A stretch of DNA of 64,000 nt, from the NCBI GenBank assembly GCA_037043455.1, contig JAWPHD010000004.1, positions 226,001 to 290,000 on the forward strand, written 5' to 3'. Position 1 is the stretch's first letter, and each line of letters begins with the position of its first letter. The notes under the pieces are model-generated. The model was not told the DNA's origin and did not search any database. It saw only the letters and a program-made list of their open reading frames with translations. Position numbers and translations under genes: made by a program. This document shows, in pieces, positions 22,816 to 31,639 of this stretch. The DNA is from Cyrtodaria siliqua. Its lineage: Eukaryota > Mollusca > Bivalvia > Adapedonta > Hiatellidae.

Positions 22816-23142
22816 TTTGTTAAATATTGCTGTTAGCAATGCTTTTTTTCTAACAGCATTGCTTTGTTGCTAATAGTAATACTAACAGCAAAGTAGCAAT
22901 GTTAATAGCAATACAAACATGAAAATATAATGAAAATATCGGGGAATATAGTAATGCTTATAGCATTGCTCATAGTAAATTAGTAATGCTTGCAGCAAAT
23001 TAACAATGATATTAAAAAAATAGCAATAATAACAATGCTATTAACAATACTAACAATTACTAGTTGCGTGTTAAATATCGCAACTGGTTGTTTTGTATTT
23101 TATATTTATTCCAAGATAAAAAATAAAATTATTAATATAAAA
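22816..23142. repeat. AT-rich spacer with degenerate AGCAATGCTAATAG-type repeats
   Basis: Words such as AGCAATGC, TAATAGCAAT and GCATTGCT recur in both orientations from about 22828 to 23050. They allow small hairpins and could be a regulatory or replication feature, or simple slippage. The in-frame extension of the next gene into this region (hydrophobic, from 22990) is probably incidental. Confidence 0.45.
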
Positions 23143-23634
23143 ATGAATGCGGAAGAACTATTAAAAGATATATCGGTAGGTTTTACGGAACACACAGATG
23201 AATCAAAGCAACAAGACACAAAAAGAGAAAGATTATCAGCCATAGTGGCTGGCGGTGGTAGCCGTCAATATTTAGGTAAAGACCTACAACTCACGAATAT
23301 AGATGGTATGTCCCCGGATGAAATTAAAAAACTTTACTGCAGATATGAAGCACGGCTTGGGGCAAGTATGACCAAGACTTTAGGCAATTATTTTATTAAC
23401 TTGTATGTTATGGGAGTATCAAAATATTTTAATGTAACCAATCCACCAAAACTGATAGAAGATCTGGAGGAAGACACATTTATTAATCATGCTGTAACAA
23501 GTGCTTGTTGTGAGTTGTATTACAGGTGTGGGATGTTCTTAGCACCATTTACAGCAATACTGACAACTCTTAGACATATTGATTTTAATAAAAATAAAAA
23601 TGTAGATAATATAAATGGAGAACCAAGAGAGTGA
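23143..23634 (+). CDS. Conserved Polinton protein of unknown function
   Basis: From the ATG at 23143, 163 codons without interruption. A charged N-terminus leads to AGGGSRQYLGKDLQL, then a helical domain with MSPDEIKKLYCRYEARLGAS, MTKTLGNYFINLY and HAVTSACCELYYRCGMFLAP. I recognise this helical protein from other invertebrate Polintons but know of no assigned function. I chose 23143 because it follows the ATATAAAAATG context seen at other starts here. Its end overlaps the next gene by 20 bp, suggesting a shared transcript. It is the longest undamaged gene of the element. Confidence 0.75.
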   Translation: MNAEELLKDISVGFTEHTDESKQQDTKRERLSAIVAGGGSRQYLGKDLQLTNIDGMSPDEIKKLYCRYEARLGASMTKTLGNYFINLYVMGVSKYFNVTNPPKLIEDLEEDTFINHAVTSACCELYYRCGMFLAPFTAILTTLRHIDFNKNKNVDNINGEPRE

Positions 23635-24042
23635 AGTTATACCTGTTGATACACAACCTGTTGATACACAACCTGTTGATACACAATCTGTTAAACAACA
23701 AAAAGTAAAAAAATCCAAAACGAATAGAGGCTGGGAAAAAAGGAGCATCGGCAGAAAAGGCAAAGCGTTTGCTTCAGGATGCACAGGATGCAAAGCAAGA
23801 TGTAAAGGAAGATGTAAAGCAAGATGTAAAGCAAGATGTAAAGCAAGATGAAATAATAAAAATAACAACAGGCGGAGAGGAACCAGAAAAAATCAAAATA
23901 AATGTATACAAAAAATTATATTCCACCGTGTGTGGTTTTATTAGGCATTGCTGGGTTGGGTTTGTATATCTGTAACAAAAAATCTGTTGTTACACAACCT
24001 GTTGCTGTTCCTGCACCAAAAGACTCGTTTGATTACTTTTAG
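23615..24042 (+). pseudogene. Repeat-rich Polinton protein with C-terminal anchor, frameshifted
   Basis: The ATG at 23615 lies inside the preceding gene. It begins MENQESEVIPVDTQP with three copies of a five-residue unit (VDTQP), then a basic region KVKKSK. A shift near 23725 leads to a frame with KGASAEKAKRLLQD and a KQDV hexanucleotide-type array (23790-23850). Another shift near 23915 gives PPCVVLLGIAGLGLYIC, one membrane span, and a short tail to the stop at 24042. Lysine-rich, tail-anchored proteins of this kind occur in related elements. The DNA repeats (TGTTGATACACAACC and GATGTAAAGCAA units) could have caused the shifts. Confidence 0.65.
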
Positions 24043-24091
24043 TAATTTATTAAAAAAAATAATCATATAAAAATATAATCATATAAAATAA

Positions 24092-24328
24092 ATGGCAACA
24101 AGTATTGACGGAAAACAAATAGTAAATATGATGTATCACGCTGGAGTGGAAACATTTTTAACTATTGGATATTCTGAGATTGGCAGAAAACTAATAAGAA
24201 AACCAGCACCTAAAGCGGATTTTAATATGACAGATGTTGGGATGCTGTCTGTGGATATAATGTTAGCAATGGCTACAATGGATATGTGGATTAAGCAAGG
24301 TATTATTCCTGCGGATATTATGAAATAA
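24092..24328 (+). CDS. Small conserved Polinton protein (78 aa)
   Basis: An intact short frame: MATSIDGKQIVNMMYHAGVE, then TFLTIGYSEIGRKLIRKP and a hydrophobic helix DVGMLSVDIMLAMATMDMWI ending GIIPADIMK. I recognise this as a standard small invertebrate-Polinton protein; the hydrophobic helix suggests a membrane or capsid-interior peptide, function unknown. It is preceded by TATAAAATAAATGG. Confidence 0.75.
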   Translation: MATSIDGKQIVNMMYHAGVETFLTIGYSEIGRKLIRKPAPKADFNMTDVGMLSVDIMLAMATMDMWIKQGIIPADIMK

Positions 24329-24351
24329 TTTAAAAAAATATATATAAAAAA

Positions 24352-24764
24352 ATGGCAAGTGCAGTAGCAATGATGATAGGTGGCGCATTAACAAACGCAT
24401 TAACGTTTAGCGGTTCAAATTATTTCTTTTCAAAAGTCATTCAGATGAGGAAAGACAAAGGCATGACAAAGCCGTGGAACAATTGGAAGCAGCACAAGCG
24501 GAGTGGAATAAAAAAAGAACAGAGAGATTAGATTTTATTAATGAGCAACTGCAAAAGGAGCATCATGCAGAGCAGACTTTTGATGATGTAGACCAGGCTA
24601 TGAAGCAGTATTATTATATAACTGGTAAACAGTTGCTTTTGGAACCGGAGCCTAAGTTGAGTGATTTCTATACACCTTCTCCGGATCAACAGAATAGAGA
24701 AATTAGGTTTATTGTGGTGGGAATGGCTGCAACTGGATTTGTGGCGTATAAATTGATTTCATAA
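24352..24764 (+). pseudogene. Conserved Polinton helical protein, one frameshift
   Basis: The start MASAVAMMIGGALTNALTF (ATG at 24352) is followed by a frameshift near 24440. The second frame gives HDKAVEQLEAAQAEWNKKR, TERLDFINEQLQKE, YYYITGKQLLLEPEPKLSDF and a terminal membrane helix FIVVGMAATGFVAYKL. The layout of an N-terminal hydrophobic helix, a coiled coil and a C-terminal anchor is one I recognise from the same element family. It lies tail to tail with the next gene, 14 bp apart. Confidence 0.75.
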
Positions 24765-24778
24765 AAAAAAATAAGAAA

Positions 24779-25086
24779 CTATTTTAAAATAATTACTTTG
24801 GAAAGACTGTCATATGCATGATATCTATTTTTTTTGTTGTTCTTACATGGTTTTAATCCAAGTGGTCGAATATAATATGGTGGTTTAGTACTCTTCTCTA
24901 TTTTATTTTTGAGATGATCAGGTGCCTATACTTCACCGTTGTCTAATAATGTCAATACCATGGATGGACCATATTCAGTATCCAGTGTTTTTCGTATCTG
25001 TAATAGTGTATATTTTATTTATTTCCAAGTCTGTCCATTTCTTTGTGCTACATTGATTTTGCTCTTCGTGCAGTTGTGATTTCCAT
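24779..25086 (-). pseudogene. Small basic Polinton protein, possible nucleic-acid binding
   Basis: This gene is visible only by ignoring lesions. From ATG 25086 (MEITTARRA) a shift near 25060 leads to NVAQRNGQTWK, a stop, then LQIRKTLDTEYGPSMVLTLL, a second stop after DNGEV, and APDHLKNKIEKSTKPPYYIR with PLGLKPCKNNKKNRYHAYD, ending at 24779. The TLDTxYGxSxVLTL...PPYYIRPLGLKP pattern recurs in Polintons near the integrase. The beta-rich, basic character suggests a small single-strand DNA-binding fold, but that is conjecture. Both stops are one change from sense codons. Confidence 0.6.
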
Positions 25087-25127
25087 TTTTTTTATATAGT
25101 TATATAATTAAACTTCAGTAAAAAAAA
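25087..25127. promoter_or_regulatory. Divergent 41-bp AT spacer before the integrase
   Basis: It separates the small basic gene (-) from the integrase (+). On the minus strand TATATAAAAAAAATGG leads directly into the start codon. The same TATATAAAAAnATGG context occurs at 24343-24355 and 29223-29236, which suggests a shared start-proximal promoter motif. Confidence 0.45.
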
Positions 25128-25571
25128 ATGGAAAATATTTATTACAGCCCAAAAGAATTTTTGAGAGGTTACTCAGCAGTTAAAAAATTGTCAAAAGAGG
25201 CTGGTGTCAATGAGAAAAAGACATTAGAATTTTTGAAAAAACAAGCTGTGTGGCAGATTTATTTACCCGCACCAAAGAAAATAGTTAGACCCAGGTTTGA
25301 TGTTTCCACTACGAATGAAGTGCATCAAGCTGATTTGTTATTTTTACCGCATGATACTTTTGGGGTTGGTTTTGGACGCAAGACAAATAAGTATGCGTTG
25401 ACTGTTGTTGATATTGCGAGTAGACACAAAGAAGCAGAGCCGCTGACTTCCAAGGATAGCAGAGAAGTTGCCAAAGCATTTGAGAATATATACAGTCGGC
25501 ATTTGAAATATCCAAAGTTATTACAAATGGATCCAGGCAGAGAATTCATGGGTGCAGTATCGCAGTTGATG
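25128..25571 (+). pseudogene. Polinton integrase, C-terminus deleted
   Basis: The frame opens with MENIYYSPKEFLRGYSAVKK and a helical N-terminal region. The RNase-H-like catalytic core follows, with the first Asp in HQADLLFLP (residue about 69) and the second in MDPGREFMGAV (about 135). The third catalytic residue (Glu, normally about 35 residues later in a VERFNR-type context) and any chromodomain are missing, because at 25571 the reading frame passes into antisense polymerase sequence. The frame therefore continues to 25742 as a meaningless fusion. In the family this enzyme inserts the element and makes the target duplication. Confidence 0.9.
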
Positions 25572-25572
25572 G

Positions 25573-28500
25573 CTTTTACACCCTTTGATTTTTTAATAAT
25601 CTGCTCATCTGCTCTCAAAATAGAATATAGCTTGGGTCTTAATCCAATATACTCAACTATAGGAACACCAGCACATTTATCTTTCCTTTTACATAATACT
25701 TTTTTGTTTGTATCATCGTGCAGTGGATGGTTTTGCGGATAATCACTCAAGTCATACTCATCTTTCATTTAAGCCATGTCTTTGTACACATCTTCTGTTT
25801 TAATGTCTACCAGCAAGCTGTCGGTGTCTGTGTATGATAAATTACAGTTGTCTCCGTATCTTTTCTTTAGAGTATTATAGTACCAGTCATACATCATGTA
25901 CTTTGATAAATCCAATACTGACATCCCAACATAGATTGGTTTGTTTAATGTTAATTTTGTTTTGTTTACATGTATTGCTGACAATTCATCTGAGAACTTT
26001 ATACGTCTGTTAAAGTTGGGTTTGGCTAGTATTTTTCTTATTTTTTCATATTCAGAACCGTCAGTTCTGACTAGTTTTATATCAGTCCGCTTGCGTAGAT
26101 TTTCCATTGTTTTGCCAAACACAGAGTTGTTCATAAGTTTATAAAAATCTTTTTCAAAGGTTGATTTAGCTTTTTTCCTAAGTTCTGTGTTTAGATTTAT
26201 GTATGATGCCATCCATGGTTTTTCATTAAATGCTAATACTCTGTGTATTTTCTTTAGTTTCATGCACAAAGATAAATACAGTTGCAGGTTTTTGTGATGT
26301 ATCACATATTTTCCTTTGTCCATAAGATTGGGGACTAGTTGTTCTACATTTATCATGCTATTATTTTCCAACAGATCTGTCTGGTATTCAGACAACCATT
26401 CTTTTTTCACTGCTAATCTTTCCGGTGCAAGTGGATAGTCATTGTGAGATTCATGGAGTTCTTTGGGATATTCTAGATCTACTTCTAGGATATATCCTTT
26501 TCCTTTCTCTGGCTCTTGCAAGGTTTCTAATTCAACCCACTTAAAGCAAGAATATGGAAGTGGCTGACTCATTGCCCACCCATAAAGATTATTTGCATCA
26601 AAATACATTAAGAAGTTGTTTTCCTCGTTAGGGTTATAATCAGCTACATGTGGATTGTTTGCTTTGGCATATCGTTTTGATACCATACTTATTCCTCCGC
26701 GCATGCCTTTTTCTGTAAATAAGTGCATGTCAATGTCTGTAAAAAGTTCTAAATCTATTGTTGAATGTTTAAGTAAAGCATCCCAAGATAATCCAGGTGC
26801 TGTATAGTAATGTAAAGCATCAAGTTTGTATGCATTCATACATGTTTTTCTAAAAGTTTGAAACACATCTGCTTACATATTTACATCAGATTTTAGATAT
26901 AAATCATGATAGTCTCCAAGAGTTTTACAGTTAAACTCTTTCCATATTTTTTGAGCATGTTCGTAATCTTTGAGACTTATACTTTCATCTCTAAGACTAC
27001 TGTATAACTTTTCTATAGGTGGTAATTGCGTTTCCTTAAATCGTTCCATACGGTCCATATATTCGTATGGATAAACACCTTTTCGCAAAAGTAAATTTGT
27101 TTGTTCCCCAAACTGTTTTTTAGTAATTTTGAAATCAGATTTGTCTGTTGCATCAACCAATTTTTCCAGAGACGAAGCCATAAACTGAAAGCTATCCAAA
27201 AATCTAAGTTGTCCAACGCTAAATGATATATATTTTTCAGCGTTGTTTGCGATGCATGTAATATTACTTGACATTGTATGTATTTTTTGCATAATGAGAT
27301 GATATCCTTTGAGGTTATGAAATATAACAGGGATAGTTGTTTTGTTTGGTTTTATTTTCAGTTTCAGGTTACAGTTTTTATGTGCTGCACCTCTGTATTC
27401 TCCTGTAAAATGACAGTGGTCTCTTACTTTACAGTTTTTACCTTTTCCTATTTTATCATTACATATCCAACATTGTGTTGCTTTTTCATAATCTTCCTCA
27501 TTTTGCTGCGTCATGATTAATAGTTTTGGGTGAGCAAATATAGTATTAATGTTGCTCTTCTCACATTCTAGGTGTTTTAAAAACACTTCAACAACATCTT
27601 CACCTCTGTAAATAACAGGTTCTTCATCTTTGCCATCATTGCCATCATATCTAACAACTTGGTATCCAAATCCACAAGCTTCATGTACATGTGTGATTTC
27701 AGACTTATTTCCAAATTTAATTAATTTTGGTTTTATTATACTCTCAAAATCAGCATATATTGCAAAAAGCACATGCATCTGATTTTGATGATTTTTAAAT
27801 TTTATGTGATTTTTACCTTCTTGCGGCATTTCTATTCTGCAAGAATTTTTGTTGATACCATCACAGTCTTCTTTGTGTTTGGTAAGCAGTCCTTTTCCAG
27901 AAAAGCCGTGAAGGCAACGATCGCAGAAGTAAGTTTGACCTTTATGTTTGTTTTGGTCACAGAGTAGTCTATTCAGATTTTTAATCCAGCAATAGTGATA
28001 TTTTGTTGTTAAGTTTTTTGGTTCATCAGGGTTATAGTTGTCATCTATAATTCCTTCTTCATTAATTGGATCAAATTCTTTCTCTGAATCTTTTTCAACA
28101 TCAATGTCAGATATTAAGAGCAGATTAATTTGCTCAATATTTTTTGGCTGTTCTGATATTTTATATGGAAAAACAGTTACCTTTTTATTTTTTCCTGTTA
28201 TGATATATCCATAAACGTTGATAGCAAGGTTGTTTTGTTTTTCTACTTTAGATATTTGAGAAATTGGAGTGGGAGAGTCAATGCCATCATTTTTCAAGAA
28301 CGATATATCAGGATACTTGGAAACTCTGTCATAATTCTTTTTAGCAGGATTAATAGCAGAATTTATTGCATGAAACAAACATTTATTATCATTGTTTTTT
28401 ACGTTTATTATTGCTTTTTTGCTGCTTAGTGCCGTTGGTAAAAGAATATATTAAGAACCTTTTAATGGTTCATATTTTGCAATATTTAAGTAAAACTTAA

Positions 28501-29171
28501 CACAGTGGTCAATCTCTAACCCTGATGCTGTGTTTGTAAATCTTTCAAGGCTCTTTTGTATATAATCAAATGATTTGTCATAAAACTCATTTACTTTTTC
28601 AGTGCTTAAATTTGCAGTTTGTTCACTGCTTAATACTGCAGTAATGTTGTTCTTGGTAGCACCATCGTCTTTTAATAGATCTACAGTTAAACCAAATTGA
28701 AACTTTAATCCCTTCATTTCTGCCATCTCTTTGATAATTTGTTTTCTGGTAATGGATCTTAAATCTCGGGATAGGGTTTGAGGGTCTTTGTATCCCTCGT
28801 ATGCTTTAAAATAACCGCATATTGGATTGTCAACTAGTTTTAATTTTAAAATACTTTTTTTAGATTTTTTATCATTAAACTCTTTCAGTTGATTTATAAC
28901 ATTTTCTTGTAATTTAGCATATTTCTGCTTTTGTTCATTTATTAAATTTTCTTGTATTTATCATATTTCTGCTTTTTCGTTTACGTTGTTTTTTAGCACG
29001 TCGTCTCTTAAGTAAATTTTCTAATGTTTGTGAATTAACTTCTTCACGGGGTTTCGATTCGGCTGGTTGGATAGCTTTAAGACTATGTTCTAGTGCCTCT
29101 TTGCTTATTATTTCTGTATTAAACAGACGTATCAAATTTCTTATAGTCTCTTCGTTGTTTACGTTATTCAT
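25573..29171 (-). pseudogene. polB: Protein-primed DNA polymerase B, broken and 3'-truncated
   Basis: About 1,200 codons on the minus strand from ATG 29171. Order: a basic Lys/Arg-rich coil, a terminal-protein-like N-domain (to about 28450), a C2HC finger (YFCDRCLHGFSGKGLLTKH), Exo I (YADFES), an endonuclease VII-like Cys/His segment (CWICNDKIGKGKNCKVRDHC), a degraded Exo II (HNLKGYHLIMQK), motif A (YFDANNLYGWAMSQPLP), motif B (KLMNNSVFGKTMENL) and motif C (YTDTDSLLVDI). Lesions are a frameshift near 28965 and in-frame TAA at 28451-28453, 26873-26875 and 25769-25771. The C-terminus ends at the deletion junction at 25572, after LRPKLYSILRADEQIIKKSK. The enzyme would replicate the element by protein priming. 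Confidence 0.95.
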
Positions 29172-29232
29172 TTTTTTCTTTGTTATGTATTAGACATAAG
29201 ATTTCTTAAATATAAAATAATTATATATAAAA
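29172..29232. promoter_or_regulatory. Divergent 61-bp spacer between polymerase and Cys-rich gene
   Basis: An A/T-rich head-to-head spacer; TATATATAAAAATGG runs into the start of the rightward gene. A shared bidirectional promoter is inferred from layout. Confidence 0.4.
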
Positions 29233-29508
29233 ATGGAAAGTAATGTAAAAGTTTGCCAATTCCTAAAAGTTGGATTAAGTGAGCCATGTAAAATCAAGCC
29301 AACCAAGGATTCTAATTATTGTTGTTTGCATAAATGTAGATTAAAAACAAGTCGTGTTTCACCTAGTCTAACTTGTCATAAAGGAACTTATGCAAAATAT
29401 GGGTTGTGTGTTAATTGCGGGGCTAATTTGTTAAAAGTGAGTATTGAATACTGGAAATTAAAGTCGTACAACGCTGAGTGTCGGCGATTTAGACGTATTG
29501 AGGTTTAA
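29233..29508 (+). CDS. Small Cys/His-rich Polinton protein (zinc-binding candidate)
   Basis: 91 codons, uninterrupted. Cys and His are spaced as VCQFLKVGLSEPCK, NYCCLHKC, SLTCHKGTYAKYGLC and VNCGANL, followed by a basic tail (AECRRFRRIEV). The pattern suggests two small zinc-binding knuckles. I recognise similar short Cys-rich proteins beside the polymerase in invertebrate Polintons, where they could be regulators, but the function is unknown. It is the rightmost gene and reads toward the terminal repeat. Confidence 0.7.
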   Translation: MESNVKVCQFLKVGLSEPCKIKPTKDSNYCCLHKCRLKTSRVSPSLTCHKGTYAKYGLCVNCGANLLKVSIEYWKLKSYNAECRRFRRIEV

Positions 29509-29539
29509 AACATATTTTGTTAATTTCGTGTTTATTCGT

Positions 29540-29819
29540 TGATTTGCGTGTAATTTTGATAACAAATCAACAATTTTGTTTTGTATTAATTTGTTTTTTA
29601 TAATTATAAAGATTACAAAAAACGCAGAATCAGACTATTTTTGTTGATTTTGGGTGTAATTTTGATAACTTTTAAAAAATCTCAAAATATAGCTCTAACC
29701 CAGCTTATTTCAGCACCTTGTGGTAAGGGTTTTTACATATATGTATTTTGGGGGTTTCTGGATCAAACTCGAGCAAAGCGAGAGCTTTGAGCCAGAACCC
29801 CCAAAATACATATATATAT
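29540..29819 (-). repeat. Right terminal inverted repeat
   Basis: Reverse complement of the left repeat, with the same CACAAGGTGCTGAAATAAGC word and the terminal palindrome around CGCTTTGCTCG (29735-29819). Differences from the left copy include an extra CAACAAAAATAG-type segment, showing that both copies have drifted since insertion. Confidence 0.92.
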
Positions 29820-29850
29820 ATTTGTTTGGGTAATGATAATTATGCAAGAT

Positions 29851-30517
29851 TGTTATGTTTATCAACCGACATCTAAAACGTATGTATAATTACAGCCTAA
29901 GCCATCCAGGGTTGGATATAAGCCATCCAGGGTTGGATATAAGCCATCCATGTGTGGATGTAAGCCTTCGGGAGTGGAGCTAAGCCTCCACGTATAACGT
30001 TAAGAGCGGTGGAGACGGTCCCCGTACCTGCGCAGCATGCCCAGGTTTTAGTAGCGACAACCCCCGGGACACGAGGTGGGCCCGTTATCAGTCCTCACTG
30101 GAGGAACATTGTCCACAACCTCAGTGGAGATTAATCATCATACATATCGCGTCATCAACCCTTATATAAGGCATTTGATGACAATCATCCATTGGATTCG
30201 CGCATCATCATCTTCATGAGCTCTCGCGCATCACAGTTATCGCGCTAGATCATAGAGCAACATTGTTATAACTTTAACAACACTTTAGTGTCGTATATAA
30301 TCAGTCGACACATTCAGTATTTGTTACAATACTAAGAACGTCTTAAACGTTCATGAGAACATTCTTTTCATATTTCATCTGTGTATTCGCTTGTTTATTT
30401 AGATAATTGTATATATATTTATCATATTTTAAAAGTTACATTAAACTTATGTAAATGCATTCACCGTCATCGATTCTTTCCTGAGTTAGCCCTAACCACT
30501 AGGGTCATCTTGCGACA
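29851..30517 (+). mobile_element. Candidate solo LTR
   Basis: The stretch begins TGTTATGTTTATCAACC and ends CATCTTGCGACA, giving TGT...ACA ends. It has a strong TATA-like CTTATATAAGGC at about 30161-30172 and AT-rich sequence downstream. Near 29890-29960 three units of AAGCCATCCAGGGTTGGATA form small hairpins. No target duplication was found at these ends and there is no second LTR or coding region, so this is tentative. Confidence 0.35.
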
Positions 30518-30602
30518 GTTGTAAACTTATATGTCACGTTTGTAAACTTATGTGCGTATTTATCATTGTGATAAAAAGCATACTGATCATTTTACTTACA
30601 AA

Positions 30603-30787
30603 CATGTTAAAATTGTGTACTATTGATTTTATGAATATTGAGTTCGGCTCAACCCGGGGCTAGAGGGCGTGAGCGGTAGCTAGCATATTTCACTACCGCT
30701 CATGAACAGTCTCAATCAAACCGAGACTGCAATATTTTGTATGTGTCGTGCTCGGCCGTTTCCAAAGGTCCATTATCATACTCTTTT
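30603..30787 (+). repeat. R2 repeat, 3' part
   Basis: Contains TACTATTGATTTTATGAATA, CCCGGGGCTAGAGGGCGTGA, both perfect 3' stem-loops (GGTAG...CTACC and GTCTC...GAGAC) and the GTTTCCAAAGGTCCATTATC tail. It is followed within about 70 bp by a Penelope-like 3' UTR. Confidence 0.8.
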
Positions 30788-30854
30788 TGGTGAAGAATAC
30801 AAATACACTGGTAATACTGACCGTCAGTAAAATGTTTTCATTTACTGGGACTGC

Positions 30855-31331
30855 GTGTCTTATGATCTTTCTTGTCGTGCCCTTAATGCTTTATTCTCTT
30901 ACTGCTCTGGCTTCTGCAAATTCATTGAGTACCTTCATTGTGGCTTTCTAGGCTATTGTTTTTTTGTATTATATTTACACGAACATATTTGTGTTTTACT
31001 TAATTTGCCTATTGATGCTGCCTTGTTGGTTAGAGATTAGATCATGGCGGGGATTTCTTTATTTACACTGTCCTGTTTTAATGGGATGACGGTAGGATAA
31101 GTGTGAGGTTTGGTGCACCCTTGAACCGGTTTAAACCCCCAGTGGCCTACTTTGCCACTGACCGTTCCAAGGCGGGTGCCCTATTGTCAACCCTTTTGTG
31201 TTTGTGATGTCGTTTGCATTTATTATTGCTTTTGCCTTCTTGTTTGTCTGTTTGCGTGTTTGTTTCTGTGTTTTGTGGTTTACTGTCCTCCTTGAATGCT
31301 ACTTTCCCTGTCCGATCCTTTTATATTTCTT
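30855..31331 (+). mobile_element. Penelope-like element copy, 3' UTR
   Basis: Recognised by the CTTGTCGTGCCCTTAATGC, CATGGCGGGGATTTCTTTAT and GACCGTTCCAAGGCGG blocks and the end GAATGCTACTTTCCCTGTCC. No coding sequence remains. Confidence 0.75.
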
Positions 31332-31639
31332 TTTATAGTTGGGGTTAAAACTTGTCTTCACTCAACAACGGGCATCTATGTCATTCTATATTTAAAGTCT
31401 GTGGTAGGCAAACTAAGTGAAAGTAGTCAGCAATGGAATTGCAACTATTAATATTGTTTTATTCTCAACCTTAGTTTTGCTAATATAATGGGAGATTCTC
31501 TTTCAAACAGCAGTGTGTGTGTGGGATGTGGTGGGAGGCGTGGGAGTGCGGGTATATAGTTAGATAAACATATTAAATATGCATTAGAACAACTACGCTT
31601 TGTACTTTCCTAAATGTTTTAAAAATTCAATAAATATAG

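Larger units (their letters stand above)
12496..29819. mobile_element. Degenerate Polinton/Maverick (adintovirus-like) element
   Basis: Matching inverted repeats at both ends enclose the hallmark set of this lineage: protein-primed type DNA polymerase B, retroviral-like integrase, FtsK/HerA-type packaging ATPase, a double-jelly-roll capsid protein and a minor-capsid candidate, plus about eight small proteins repeatedly found in invertebrate copies. Left-side genes are structural, right-side genes replicative. Almost all longer genes have stops or frameshifts, and four foreign insertions or deletions are visible, so the element is a fossil. A cysteine protease was not found. The element could be classed as an endogenous adintovirus; the two names overlap. 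Confidence 0.95.

Noticed and set aside
22990..23142. Hydrophobic N-terminal extension of the 23143 gene
   Set aside because: It is encoded by the AGCAATGC-type repeats, and family members start near the ATG at 23143.
25325..25768. 147-codon minus-strand frame starting MKDEYDLSDYPQ
   Set aside because: Its first ~65 codons are the genuine polymerase C-terminus, after a stop; the remainder is antisense integrase beyond the deletion junction, so it is not a separate gene.
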